A stretch of 64,000 bases of DNA from assembly GCF_014395225.1 (NCBI RefSeq), contig NZ_CP060723.1, forward strand, positions 3,658,001 through 3,722,000, written 5' to 3'. The notes under the pieces were generated by a model. The model worked only from the letters and a program-made list of their open reading frames with translations. It had not been told where the DNA came from and made no database searches. How positions within the stretch are numbered: position 1 is the first letter of the stretch; the number at the start of each line of letters is the position of its first letter. The position numbers and the translations under genes are program-made. Source of the DNA: Pedobacter roseus. Its GTDB lineage: Bacteria; Bacteroidota; Bacteroidia; Sphingobacteriales; Sphingobacteriaceae. This document shows positions 1 to 8,145 of this stretch, piece by piece.

Positions 1-69
1 TTGGGCATGCAAATATATAAAACCTATAGGGATTATAGCTTTATATAATTTCCTTTGCTTCAAAGTGCG

Positions 70-159
70 CTACAGGAAATGCCGTTTTGTACCCGGCCCC
101 GATGCCAGGCTTTTGAGTGTGGATGCGGCCAAATCGACCTCTTCTGCAGTGGTATAAGC
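70..159 (-). pseudogene. Possible decayed C-terminal remnant of an aminotransferase-like gene
   Basis: On the minus strand these bases read as a 29-residue open segment ending in TAG, with the stretch AYTTAEEVDLAASTLKSL. A T-x-EEVD motif followed by a leucine-rich helix is common at the C-terminus of class V aminotransferases and cysteine desulfurases. An in-frame TAA lies immediately upstream, so no intact gene is present. The assignment rests on a short motif and could be chance. The rest of bases 1-280 shows no gene. Confidence 0.3.
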
Positions 160-280
160 TTAAATAGTCAAATATTAGTGCTGGAATTTTAAATGCTAAG
201 GGTTATATTTGTACAAAGCATAAGGGAATATTTTCACACGCGGCACGCGTGCGCGATCGGAATAGCTAAGAATAACAAAC

Positions 281-904
281 ATGACAAACAGTTTCATCGC
301 AATTAAAGGTAACTTCTTCGACAAAGCAAACGAAATCTTTGAAATTTTTAAATACGTTGACACCAATCGAGACAAACAGTTTAACGACTGGCAGGAATTC
401 AACGATTATTTATTTGATAATTATTTTGAGCTTGCAAATAAGGAAACGGCAATTAGAGGAATTTGGTCAGACAATGGCTGGACAATAATTAACGACCCTG
501 AAATGGTGGATACGGTTGATGATGAAGCTTTAATACGGCTTTCAAAAGTTTTAGATACCGACATTTTAACATTCCTGATTCAAACTACTTCAAACTCATT
601 TGGCTTTACTGTATATAACGACAACATCAAAAGACAATTTTTTGTTTCTGATGGAGAGGTAACTGATAATTCAGGCTTTCCCTTAGAACAAGAAAATGGT
701 TTGAACATTAACGAGAATATTTTTTCTGACGACATTTTAGAGCTGGCAGGCAAATTTGGGATCGATTTGGAAGGAAAAAATAAACTTACCTATACCGTTA
801 AACAACTTGCATATAATGACGAAATGAAAAAGGAACTTGTACAATTTAAACAACAGAAGCAAGAGACGATTGACGACAATAAGCCTTGGTGGAAGTTTTG
901 GTAG
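281..904 (+). CDS. Hypothetical protein, 207 aa
   Basis: I do not recognise this family. The protein is acidic and soluble, with no signal peptide or membrane segment. Its first half alternates aromatic and acidic residues (for example DNYFEL and DNGWTI), and it ends in a basic, tryptophan-rich tail, DDNKPWWKFW. It starts at ATG, and the next gene begins 20 nt after its stop on the same strand, so the two are probably co-transcribed. Codon use resembles the surrounding genes. The neighbour is ferredoxin-like, which gives no firm clue to function. Confidence 0.75.
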   Translation: MTNSFIAIKGNFFDKANEIFEIFKYVDTNRDKQFNDWQEFNDYLFDNYFELANKETAIRGIWSDNGWTIINDPEMVDTVDDEALIRLSKVLDTDILTFLIQTTSNSFGFTVYNDNIKRQFFVSDGEVTDNSGFPLEQENGLNINENIFSDDILELAGKFGIDLEGKNKLTYTVKQLAYNDEMKKELVQFKQQKQETIDDNKPWWKFW

Positions 905-924
905 TGACAAAATCATAATATTAA

Positions 925-1284
925 ATGGAATTCCTGAAAAAGATCTTTTCAAAAAAGACAAAAGAGAATGATATACCGTTACCAGAAAGGTATCCTGAAA
1001 ATTCGATGGGAGATTTTTATGTAGAGAACCAGGTTTGTATTGCCTGTGGTGCACCTGAGGCAGAAGCACCAGACTTAATGGAACATTCTAAAATTGAATA
1101 TGGACACTGCTATTTTAAGAAACAACCTACAACCACTGACGAATTAGACCGCGCAATTAATGCAATGCAAGTGTCATGTATTTCAGGCATTAGATATGGT
1201 GGCAAAGACAAAGCAATACTTAAAAGACTTTACGATTTAGATTTGCAAACAGAATGTGATTATAAATTAGAGGATTTAGAATAA
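925..1284 (+). CDS. Ferredoxin-like small protein with a degenerate cluster motif
   Basis: This is a 119-residue protein. The segment VCIACGAPEAEAPDLM (about residues 37-52) resembles the cluster-binding loop of single-cluster 4Fe-4S ferredoxins, normally C-x2-C-x2-C with a later C-P. Here Cys38 and Cys41 are kept, but the third position is Pro44. Other cysteines lie at 62, 85 and 111, so a cluster could be held in a non-standard way or lost. The N-terminus (MEFLKKIFSKK) is basic and not a clear signal peptide. It probably forms an operon with the gene 20 nt upstream. Electron-transfer function is unproven. Confidence 0.7.
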   Translation: MEFLKKIFSKKTKENDIPLPERYPENSMGDFYVENQVCIACGAPEAEAPDLMEHSKIEYGHCYFKKQPTTTDELDRAINAMQVSCISGIRYGGKDKAILKRLYDLDLQTECDYKLEDLE

Positions 1285-1360
1285 CCCAATATAATCACAA
1301 GTCTTAGCGTTTAGACCAAGAGCGATATGATTCGTACTTTAGCATATTTATTTCAAAATA

Positions 1361-1396
1361 CAAGTCCGCCCCTAGCTTCTAACAGGGCCGGACTTG
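1361..1396. terminator. Hairpin between convergent genes
   Basis: CAAGTCCG (1361-1368) pairs with CGGACTTG (1389-1396), and an inner CCC/GGG pair extends the stem. It lies between the plus-strand ferredoxin-like gene and the minus-strand clpP. On the minus strand it is followed by a short T-rich stretch, so it may end clpP transcripts. Confidence 0.5.
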
Positions 1397-1435
1397 CGCC
1401 AGATCTATTTAAAACTCATATTTAATCAATAACCC

Positions 1436-2125
1436 CTAACCCTCACGCGTCAGCACCTCATCTATCATTCCAAATTCTTTTGCTTCGATGGCACTCATCC
1501 AGTAATCGCGACTGGCAATTTCATTGATCCGTTCATAACTTTGTCCGCTATGTTTCGCCAAAATATGGTACAAATCTGATTGTACTTTTATAACCTCTCT
1601 GATCCTGATATCCATATCAATGGCGGTTCCTTCTGCGCCACTGGAGGTTTGATGAATCATAACCCGCGAGTGCTGCAAAGCCGAACGTTTACCCGCAGCA
1701 CCGGCACACAACAATACCGAGCCCATAGAAAGCGCAATGCCTGTACAGATTGTGGCCACATCAGGCGCGATAAACTGCATGGTATCGTAAATGCCGAAAC
1801 CTGCATAAACCGATCCACCGGGCGAGTTGATATACAATTGAATGTCTTTTTGTGTATCAACAGACTGCAAAAAAAGCAATTGTGCCTGTATTACATTGGC
1901 ATTCCGTTCATCAACGGCTTCGCCTAAAAAAATGATCCTGTCCATCATCAGCCGCGAGAAAACATCCATTTGTGCCACATTCAGCTGGCGTTCTTCCGTA
2001 ATGTAAGGCGTCATGGCAACAGGCAGGGTATAAGCAGCAGTTCTGCCCATATACTGATCTACATACAGGCTGTTTAAGCCCTGGTGTTTTACCGCATAAA
2101 GGCGGAATTCTTTGTTAATATCCAT
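1436..2125 (-). CDS. clpP: ATP-dependent Clp protease proteolytic subunit ClpP
   Basis: This is a serine peptidase that forms the proteolytic chamber used with Clp ATPases in the cytoplasm. The catalytic triad is visible: Ser133 in ALSMGSVLL, His158 in SRVMIHQ and Asp207 in SRDYWMSA. The family oligomerisation and substrate-strand motif SPGGSV is at 101-106. At 229 residues it is longer than E. coli ClpP; the extra length is an N-terminal stretch of roughly 30-40 residues before ERQLNVAQMDVFSRL. No clpX or tig gene is adjacent, so this is an orphan locus and possibly a second clpP paralogue. Only its own -strand reading frame is intact. Confidence 0.93.
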   Translation of the reverse strand: MDINKEFRLYAVKHQGLNSLYVDQYMGRTAAYTLPVAMTPYITEERQLNVAQMDVFSRLMMDRIIFLGEAVDERNANVIQAQLLFLQSVDTQKDIQLYINSPGGSVYAGFGIYDTMQFIAPDVATICTGIALSMGSVLLCAGAAGKRSALQHSRVMIHQTSSGAEGTAIDMDIRIREVIKVQSDLYHILAKHSGQSYERINEIASRDYWMSAIEAKEFGMIDEVLTREG

Positions 2126-2203
2126 CGTATTAATTTTAAATTTAGGGCATAGCGATGCCCCTGCCCCGATAATGGCGCATGATTTATATATTATCTTAAT
2201 TGT

Positions 2204-2473
2204 TTATTTGCGGAATAAACGCATAACCTGTTGCCTGAAGCTTTGATGCTCAGCGGTATTAAACAGCGTTTCGTGGATGTTATTGATTTCGTTTTTCAGC
2301 TGTTTCCGGCCATAATCACGCACCGTATGGTAGGTTTTATTTTGCCAGTACACTTGTTGCTTCAGTTCGGGCTGCAGGATCATTTTGGCTTCGAACAGGA
2401 AACTTTCTCCATCCTTAGCATCCGACAGCAAATAATGCTCAATTAAACGGAGCTCATTCAACGATGTCTTCAT
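2204..2473 (-). CDS. Small soluble partner protein of the upstream sigma factor
   Basis: This 89-residue protein starts inside the 3' end of the sigma factor gene; they overlap by 20 nt, which suggests translational coupling. It has no membrane segment. The sequence is helical and charged (LIEHYLLSDAKDGESFLFEA, then YGRKQLKNEINNIHETLF). Small proteins placed like this often act as cytoplasmic anti-sigma factors or adaptors. Its N-terminal half resembles the cytoplasmic part of Bacteroidota anti-sigma proteins, but the periplasmic and membrane parts are missing. Function is inferred from position. Confidence 0.7.
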   Translation of the reverse strand: MKTSLNELRLIEHYLLSDAKDGESFLFEAKMILQPELKQQVYWQNKTYHTVRDYGRKQLKNEINNIHETLFNTAEHQSFRQQVMRLFRK

Positions 2474-3014
2474 ATTTTAAGGATTTTGCTTTAACGGTTT
2501 CTTTCACTTTTTCGAGGCATTTAAATTTCTGGGCCGTTGCAGAGCGTGCCCCCGAAAAGCCAAAACGCCCGGCCAGTGTCTCCATATCTAATTTTTCATA
2601 ATAAAAAGCACTGAGCAATTGCATGCATTTCTGTCCGGCCTGTTCCAGTAAATGCATCAGTTTCCCTGAAGAAACTTCCTCGTATCCGGTATCTGCCAAA
2701 TCGATCTCTTCGTTAAAAACAAAGCCAAAGGAACCAAGGGTAACCTGCCTGTCGTTTTCCTGATAACGTTTGATCCATAAATATTTGGCGATCCCAAATA
2801 AATAGGCTTTCTCCTGGTACTTCAGCTTCAGTCCCGAAGCCTGCACTTTTTCATAATACACCACCAGTGCATCCTGAAAAATATCTTTCGCCTCCTCAAA
2901 TGATCCGCCCATCTTGCTGATGTGCCTTGCCACCAAAGGAAAAGCTTCTTTATAGAGTTTCATAAAAAGGGCTTCGCGTTGGCTGGGCTTCTCTTTGATG
3001 GATGTTGCTGTCAT
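2454..3014 (-). CDS. RNA polymerase sigma factor, ECF/sigma-70 family
   Basis: The protein has 186 residues. Region 2 covers about residues 15-85, with the core-binding signature SFEEAKDIFQDALVVYYEKV, comparable to the A-x-DIxQ-x-F pattern of ECF factors. Region 4 follows at about 120-175, with a helix-turn-helix around ETLAGRFGFSGARSATAQ. A variable, acidic linker joins them. It directs RNA polymerase to a specific promoter set. The small gene overlapping its 3' end may control its activity. No transmembrane anti-sigma gene or SusC with an N-terminal STN domain is adjacent, so the stimulus is unknown. Confidence 0.9.
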   Translation of the reverse strand: MTATSIKEKPSQREALFMKLYKEAFPLVARHISKMGGSFEEAKDIFQDALVVYYEKVQASGLKLKYQEKAYLFGIAKYLWIKRYQENDRQVTLGSFGFVFNEEIDLADTGYEEVSSGKLMHLLEQAGQKCMQLLSAFYYEKLDMETLAGRFGFSGARSATAQKFKCLEKVKETVKAKSLKYEDIVE

Positions 3015-3146
3015 GATTACTATGCTTTATATAGTATGTGGGGATTTTTGATCAGATATCACCTAAAATTAGTAATTATTTTTTGTGGGCGTTAGTTAAT
3101 CTATTGTTCGGAAACATATTGTAAAAATTGCTTGGAGCGTTATGCC

Positions 3147-3196
3147 AGCTTGCTTTGAAATAACACAACCCTTACCGAAGTACGCTCGTCAATCCC
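3147..3196 (+). repeat. 50-bp direct repeat, copy A
   Basis: It begins AGCTTGCTTTGAAATAACAC and ends CGTCAATCCC. A second copy lies at 3260-3309 with only a handful of differences. No coding frame is kept across the pair. Confidence 0.8.
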
Positions 3197-3259
3197 AATC
3201 CTTATATTAATCCTACCTTGTGGAAAATTCTCTTTTAAGGAAAATTTAGGCATTATACT

Positions 3260-3309
3260 AGCTTGCTTTGAAATAACACAGCCCCCACCGAAGCACGCCC
3301 GTCAATCCC
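3260..3309 (+). repeat. 50-bp direct repeat, copy B
   Basis: Second copy of the repeat at 3147-3196, offset by 113 bp. The first 21 bases are identical and the differences cluster in the middle third. Confidence 0.8.
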
Positions 3310-3380
3310 CAAGGGCCAGGGAAATCAAAAAAACAGGTGCAGTCCAGGTAAATTGGCACTAACAAACCTGAAACGCAGTG

Positions 3381-3431
3381 GTTTTGTGTTCATAACGATG
3401 ATTTAATTTTAAAAAATATTGAACACAAAAC
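3381..3431. repeat. Inverted repeat with 11-bp arms
   Basis: GTTTTGTGTTC (3381-3391) is the exact reverse complement of GAACACAAAAC (3421-3431). The 29-nt AT-rich loop makes a simple terminator unlikely. Confidence 0.65.
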
Positions 3432-3503
3432 GAAGTGCCGCTGTTTTTTTGATGCGCATGGGATTGTGCAAAAGGCTCATTGCCGGATTGACGAAGCGCT
3501 TTG

Positions 3504-3527
3504 GGTACTTTGGCGCTCCAAAGTACC
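3504..3527. repeat. Perfect 10-bp palindromic repeat
   Basis: GGTACTTTGG and CCAAAGTACC are separated by the 4-nt spacer CGCT. It lies about 60 bp beyond the stop codon of the AraC-type gene on the minus strand. It has no T-tract, and it resembles a dispersed repeat more than a classical terminator. Confidence 0.65.
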
Positions 3528-3588
3528 ATGCCCCCGCGGCATAGAGCGGAAGAAGAATCACACTTTAGCGCACTAATGAATTCCCATC

Positions 3589-4581
3589 TTACCCCTTCAA
3601 CTTACCCGGTGTTACCGCAAATTTCTTTCTAAAAGCATTGCTGAAGTGCTGCACAGAGGAATAACCGAGCATAAAGGCCACCGATTTTATGGACAGGCCT
3701 TCGAGTAGCAACTCTTTCGCATGGTTAAGTCTGTAATCGCTTAAATAACCGAATATGCTGTTATCAAACAATCCCTTAAAACCCTGTTTAAGTTTAAATT
3801 CGTTAATGCCGCATAATTTAGCCAGTTCGGCAACGGATGGTGGCTGGTGAATATTGGCAATAAGGTAATCCCTTGCATGATAAATACAGTCCCTGTCGTA
3901 AGCAGAATGTAAAGCCAAAGGCTGTTTTTGGCTGATGTCCCGTTCAAAGGCTTCGGCCTGGAGCACAAGCAGTTCAATACATTTCGATTCGATAAACATA
4001 CGTTTCAGGCCTTCGGGATAATCACAATCGAGAATATCGCGGATGCAGTGTTGCATGGCCCATGAAACGGGAAGGTTGTGCTCCGCCAGTTGCGTATAAC
4101 GGCCAGCATCCGCATCATCGGCCAGAACCTGTAATGCTTTGGTAGAATGTTCTGCGAGCTGCAAAAACTTTTCTTTAGCAAAATGGACCTCAAAAAAGCG
4201 ATAGCTGTGACCGGTATCATATTCGCCGGTACCATCAAGCTCAGGCATATAAATAATATTCTGCTGGTTGGAATTAAAGATATACTGCTGCTTATTTACC
4301 CGGTTATAAATGGTGCCATTGCCGGAAAGCGTAAAACGCAGTTTGATCATATCGGGTACATCATTGGTAGGGCTAAAATACATCTGATGTTGTTTAAACA
4401 GGATGTCGCCGTACACAATGTAAATACCAGGGATGTTGATCTGCACCAATTCGGCATCGCTAAAAGAAAAGCTGTATTTCTCCTTCCTTTCGGTAAGCAA
4501 CCCTCCCTGAACAGGAAGATCATCAAAGCTGCCCCCTACCCTTTTCCAGGCCCCGTAATTCTTACCAACATTGATTCCCAT
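3589..4581 (-). CDS. AraC family transcriptional regulator
   Basis: The C-terminal 100 residues form the double helix-turn-helix of the AraC/XylS family: SVAELAKLCGINEFKLKQGF, then SIKSVAFMLGYSSVQHFSNAF and the terminal FRKKFAVTPGKLKG. The N-terminal part has no recognisable sugar-binding cupin and may sense an unknown ligand. I chose ATG at 4581; a GTG 15 nt upstream would add five residues. It is divergent from the methyltransferase gene at 4741, a layout common for local regulators, but nothing proves that this is its target. Confidence 0.9.
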   Translation of the reverse strand: MGINVGKNYGAWKRVGGSFDDLPVQGGLLTERKEKYSFSFSDAELVQINIPGIYIVYGDILFKQHQMYFSPTNDVPDMIKLRFTLSGNGTIYNRVNKQQYIFNSNQQNIIYMPELDGTGEYDTGHSYRFFEVHFAKEKFLQLAEHSTKALQVLADDADAGRYTQLAEHNLPVSWAMQHCIRDILDCDYPEGLKRMFIESKCIELLVLQAEAFERDISQKQPLALHSAYDRDCIYHARDYLIANIHQPPSVAELAKLCGINEFKLKQGFKGLFDNSIFGYLSDYRLNHAKELLLEGLSIKSVAFMLGYSSVQHFSNAFRKKFAVTPGKLKG

Positions 4582-4740
4582 AAAGGCAATGATCACAAAA
4601 AAAGCCGAACTAATGTAATGGGGTTATCCACAATTCGTTTTTTTGCAAAAGAAAATCCTTTTGATGTAAAAGTGTAAAGCTGCTATTTTTCAATTTTGCC
4701 CGAATTGCGAAATGCACCGCAAAAGATTAACTACTACACC

Positions 4741-5361
4741 ATGGAGAAACAAGAAGACCTGAATACATTAACGCTAGATCAAAAATTTGACGTTCTCCCA
4801 CCTAAAAACACCCTTATTTTTAAACTCTTACAACATTTACCCTTAAAAAAAGAGGCAAAAGTATTGGAAATCGGCCTGACGAATACCGAACACCTCTCCT
4901 ATCTGTTTCAAAAAGCTGAAACCATTACTTATTCGGGCACCTATCTTACCGAAACTGCAATAAAAGAAACCTTTTCTACACATGAACCTGCTGGCAATGC
5001 AGTAGAACTAATTAAAACAACTGACCATGGACTAGATTTCGGGGATAATTCCTTCGATTGTTGTTTTACAGCGAACACCATTTATTTCTGGCCTGATCCG
5101 CTAAAATACTTAACTGAGAGCTACCGGGTGTTAAAACCAGATGGACAAATGAACCTTGTCTTTGTTGAAAAAAACTTTGGTGGCCACCTGCCATGGACAC
5201 AGTTCGATTTTACATTTTATGAGATTGATGAAGTAAAAACGCTTTTCAAACAATCGGGATTTGTGAATATTGAAGTAAAGAAAATGACAGAGACAATTAT
5301 GGATCAAAACGGGAAGGAAATCAGTAAACCTTTTATCATCATATCTGGCCAGAAAAAATAG
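4741..5361 (+). CDS. Class I SAM-dependent methyltransferase
   Basis: The protein has 206 residues starting at ATG 4741. An in-frame TTG at 4696 would extend it, but the extension looks like untranslated leader. Motif I is EAKVLEIGLTNTEHL (about residues 38-52). The acidic motif follows, with LDFGDNSFDCCFTANTIYFW and then YRVLKPDGQMNLVF, typical of the Methyltransf_11 group. The substrate cannot be told from sequence; relatives act on small molecules, quinones or lipids. It is divergent from the AraC regulator and has no co-directional partner. Confidence 0.88.
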   Translation: MEKQEDLNTLTLDQKFDVLPPKNTLIFKLLQHLPLKKEAKVLEIGLTNTEHLSYLFQKAETITYSGTYLTETAIKETFSTHEPAGNAVELIKTTDHGLDFGDNSFDCCFTANTIYFWPDPLKYLTESYRVLKPDGQMNLVFVEKNFGGHLPWTQFDFTFYEIDEVKTLFKQSGFVNIEVKKMTETIMDQNGKEISKPFIIISGQKK

Positions 5362-5633
5362 TAGATCTGGCTAAATTTCACCCGACATAATCTTTAAGAG
5401 ATTAAGGTAAATCGTTACGGAAGCAAATTTGATTCATGGAAGTTAAGCAATCATTCATGGAGTATTTATACCTTTTCACCTATTGTCTGTTTCAGCACAG
5501 CTTATTGTAATTTATTTTCGTGTAATCATATAATTTAATATACGCAGGTAACTAAACACCTCGAGCCAGGGAAATAGGAATATTGATCCTACTCAATAGT
5601 TATTATCTAACTGTGATATTAAAGATGACCATA

Positions 5634-5674
5634 AGAGGGGGCTTCCGGGATGATTTACCCCCTCTGCTTTTTTA
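5634..5674 (+). terminator. Rho-independent terminator-like hairpin
   Basis: AGAGGGGG (5634-5641) pairs with CCCCCTCT (5658-5665) across a 16-nt loop and is followed by GCTTTTTTT on the plus strand. It stands about 270 nt beyond the methyltransferase stop. An unannotated short plus-strand transcript could therefore end here. The 392-bp gap 5362-5753 holds no ORF that I can support. Confidence 0.7.
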
Positions 5675-5699
5675 TTAAGGTTTGTGATTTCAGTTAATT

Positions 5700-5738
5700 A
5701 ATAATGGCACAGGAATAATTCCTGAGCCATTATTTTTA
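5700..5738. terminator. Bidirectional terminator
   Basis: AATAATGGC (5700-5708) pairs with GCCATTATT (5726-5734), and CAGGAAT/ATTCCTG forms the upper stem after one mismatch. T-runs flank it on the plus strand, with A/T-rich sequence on the other side. It lies 20 nt from the stop of the minus-strand GH95-like gene. Confidence 0.75.
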
Positions 5739-5753
5739 TTTCCTAAAAATGTA

Positions 5754-8012
5754 TTATTCATAACCATTTTCGAAAGTTACAGTTTGCTGCTTTTTCAGGT
5801 TGACTTCCATAATTCCATCATTGTCCATTTTTACAAGTCCGGCAGGAAGATTTTTAACCACATAGGTTTTAAAAGGCAGTTTAATCCTTAACAGACCTGC
5901 TTTTTCTGCATAAATTTTCACCTGGGTTGGAACGCCATTTTCTTTGATACCACTAACCAGGAAAGCACCTTCAGTACGTAAGTTATTAAAAGTAACGTTT
6001 TGCCAGCTTTGTGGTACTGCCGGAAAAACCTGAATATAATTGCCTCTGCTTTGCAATAAAAGTTCCTGAACACCCTGTGCAAAGGCAAAATTACCTTCTA
6101 AGGTAAAAGGGCGGTAGGTAAAACCGGAGTATTGTCCTCCTTTTTGATCGCCGTTTAAATGAAAACTGTTTGGCGAACAGAAATTGGATGCAAAAATTTC
6201 AAGTTGTTTTACAGCCTTATCGGCCTGGTAAGCGCGGGCATATAAGGAAGCCATCCAGCTAAACGAATAACCACACCAGGCACGGGTACCAATTTCTTCT
6301 AAACGTTTTAGAGAATTATCGATAATGATTTTATCCTTTTCCTGGTTAACATCTAAGAGATCGAGCGGATAAATGGCCATATATTGCGACATGTGCCGGT
6401 GCGAACTGGTTAAATTTGATCCTGGCGCGACGGTGAAACCTGTTTCATTTATTTCATATTCGGGCAACTGACTAAGTATTTCCGTCCAGTGTTTACTTTC
6501 ATCTATTTTGCCATTTGCTTTACTTACTTCGGATGCTGCTTTAAACAGGAACTTCGCCAATGAAAGATCGAAATTGGTCCAGTTTAAAAACCAGGCTTTA
6601 ATGCTGTTGTCGTTATACTCCGGACTAGAGCTCAGTGGCAACATGCGTTTTCCATCTTTTAACCTTGTAATATTCTCCAGGTAAGTTGCAGCTTCGTGGA
6701 TATAGGGATAGGCCCTGGTTTTAAGGAAAGCATCGTCCATGCTATATTTCCATTGCCAGTAAAAATGCTGCGAGGTCCATGCGCTCACAGTTGGCGAAAG
6801 CGCATACTGAATCCACCCACCCATTGGGTCGCCGTTTAAGGTAATTACCCCGGGAACATTTAAACCCTCCACAGCAAAATACTGCTTAGTGTAAGCCAGG
6901 TTCCGTTCCCTGATTTTCCATAACCAATCGGTAAAAGTTGCGCCTTCTGCCAAATGATTGGCGGTATAAGTTGGCCAATAACTCAATTGGGTATTTAAAT
7001 CGTTGTGAAAATCTCCTTTCCAGGGTGGCAAACTGCCGTTATCGGCTGTCCAAACGGCTTGTAAAGTAATTGCGGGTGCACCTTTTCTCGCCACGCAGCC
7101 CAGTTTGTACATTTCTAAATAATATTGTTTCTGAATGAGTGGATCTGGAACAGTAATGTTTGATTTACCCCAAAAATCTTTCCACCATTTGGTATGGGCA
7201 ACCCAGCCTGTAGGTTCTTTGGCAGTAGCAGAAATTGCAGCCAATGTTGCCGTTTTATCATTGCTGATGGTCCAGGAGCCAATTACATTACCATTCGGCA
7301 TTTTTTTCCATTGCACCAATACCTCGTAATAATGTCCCTCGTAAGTAGGTTGGTGGTAGCGGATGCTATTGTTTGTATTGGTAACCGTTCCTTTTGCATA
7401 ACCCAGTTTTTGCAAACCACTTCCGGCATGGCTGTTATCGCCTTTTTCTATCTGGCCATTGTTATAATTGTGAACGATTAAATCAGGTATAATGGCGGCT
7501 GATTTAAGGTTCCCGAAACTAAAATAACCCTGTACCCCGGTAGCATGGATATAACAGTTAAAAGTGGTTCCGTTTTCGAATTTTACGGTGTTTAGGGCTG
7601 TTTCTATATCCAGTTCGTTTGATTTGACTTTACCCAGCTTTGAAATATCAAATTCCATTGCTGCAGCGGGCAGTTTGGTTGGGTACGGACTGGTATCATA
7701 AGGTTCGTCGCCTATTTTTTGAACGGCAGCATAATTATTTTGATGCACCTGTTCTTCTACCCATTTAAAATTTAGCTTCGAAATATCAAAGGCCTTCCGT
7801 TCATCCCAGAGGTCGGCACGGTCTAAAGAAAGACGCAGTTTATTGTTCTTTTCCCAGATTAAAACGCCCAGCATGCCATTGCCCAAAGGCATGGCCTCAT
7901 CCCATTTATTGGCCAGTTTGGGAAAGGAAAGGTTATAAGGTTTGAGCGATTGAGCGTAAATAAAGCTACTCATGCACTGAAGCATCAACAGTAAAAAGAT
8001 TTTAGTTTTCAT
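5754..8012 (-). CDS. Exported GH95-like glycoside hydrolase (alpha-L-fucosidase family)
   Basis: The protein has 752 residues with a signal peptide (MKTKIFLLLMLQCMSSFIYA). The start WDEAMPLGNGMLGVLIW matches the family opening W-x-EALPIGNGRLGA, and DRADLWDER matches its LNED-x-LW region. HNDLNTQLSYWP, at about residues 337-348, aligns with the GH95 segment holding the catalytic asparagines. The C-terminal beta-domain has FNNLRTEGAFLVSG. GH95 enzymes cut alpha-L-fucosides or alpha-L-galactosides by inversion. This sequence is diverged, so the sugar is uncertain. It acts in the periplasm or outside the cell. A CAAACGTTTG palindrome lies about 90 bp upstream of its start. Confidence 0.85.
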   Translation of the reverse strand: MKTKIFLLLMLQCMSSFIYAQSLKPYNLSFPKLANKWDEAMPLGNGMLGVLIWEKNNKLRLSLDRADLWDERKAFDISKLNFKWVEEQVHQNNYAAVQKIGDEPYDTSPYPTKLPAAAMEFDISKLGKVKSNELDIETALNTVKFENGTTFNCYIHATGVQGYFSFGNLKSAAIIPDLIVHNYNNGQIEKGDNSHAGSGLQKLGYAKGTVTNTNNSIRYHQPTYEGHYYEVLVQWKKMPNGNVIGSWTISNDKTATLAAISATAKEPTGWVAHTKWWKDFWGKSNITVPDPLIQKQYYLEMYKLGCVARKGAPAITLQAVWTADNGSLPPWKGDFHNDLNTQLSYWPTYTANHLAEGATFTDWLWKIRERNLAYTKQYFAVEGLNVPGVITLNGDPMGGWIQYALSPTVSAWTSQHFYWQWKYSMDDAFLKTRAYPYIHEAATYLENITRLKDGKRMLPLSSSPEYNDNSIKAWFLNWTNFDLSLAKFLFKAASEVSKANGKIDESKHWTEILSQLPEYEINETGFTVAPGSNLTSSHRHMSQYMAIYPLDLLDVNQEKDKIIIDNSLKRLEEIGTRAWCGYSFSWMASLYARAYQADKAVKQLEIFASNFCSPNSFHLNGDQKGGQYSGFTYRPFTLEGNFAFAQGVQELLLQSRGNYIQVFPAVPQSWQNVTFNNLRTEGAFLVSGIKENGVPTQVKIYAEKAGLLRIKLPFKTYVVKNLPAGLVKMDNDGIMEVNLKKQQTVTFENGYE

Positions 8013-8097
8013 TTGTGTTTAGAAATGGTTAGCACCCGTAAGGGGGATCAACTTCTAAAATAATGATAATTGGCGAGACTAAAATCCTGAAAATTAG

Positions 8098-8112
8098 CGC
8101 AAACGTTTGACA
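8098..8112. promoter_or_regulatory. Putative LacI-type operator upstream of the GH95-like gene
   Basis: The core CAAACGTTTG (8100-8109) is a perfect 10-bp palindrome with the central CG typical of LacI-family sites. The same core lies upstream of the SusC gene (49973-49981 region). It falls in the 133-bp gap between the holA stop and the GH95-like start codon. Confidence 0.5.
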
Positions 8113-8145
8113 GGTAATATAGAATACTATTCTGCTAATAAAAGA

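Larger units (their letters stand above)
3015..3588. other. Repeat-rich intergenic region of 574 bp
   Basis: There is no credible gene here. It holds a pair of 50-bp direct repeats, an 11-bp inverted repeat with a 29-nt loop, and a perfect 10-bp inverted repeat, each listed separately. It sits upstream of the sigma factor gene and downstream of the AraC-type gene, both on the minus strand. Confidence 0.8.

Noticed and set aside
1580..1927. 115-aa plus-strand reading frame over clpP
   Set aside because: It is antisense to a gene with a complete catalytic triad and its own sequence has no family features; typical shadow frame.
3120..3590. Search for a tRNA or small structured RNA in the repeat-rich gap
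   Set aside because: No acceptor/T-loop pattern or cloverleaf could be drawn; the strong stems belong to simple inverted repeats.
4147..4677. 176-aa plus-strand reading frame over the AraC gene
   Set aside because: It is antisense to the clear AraC-type gene, low in recognisable motifs, and its composition follows from the codons of the opposite strand.
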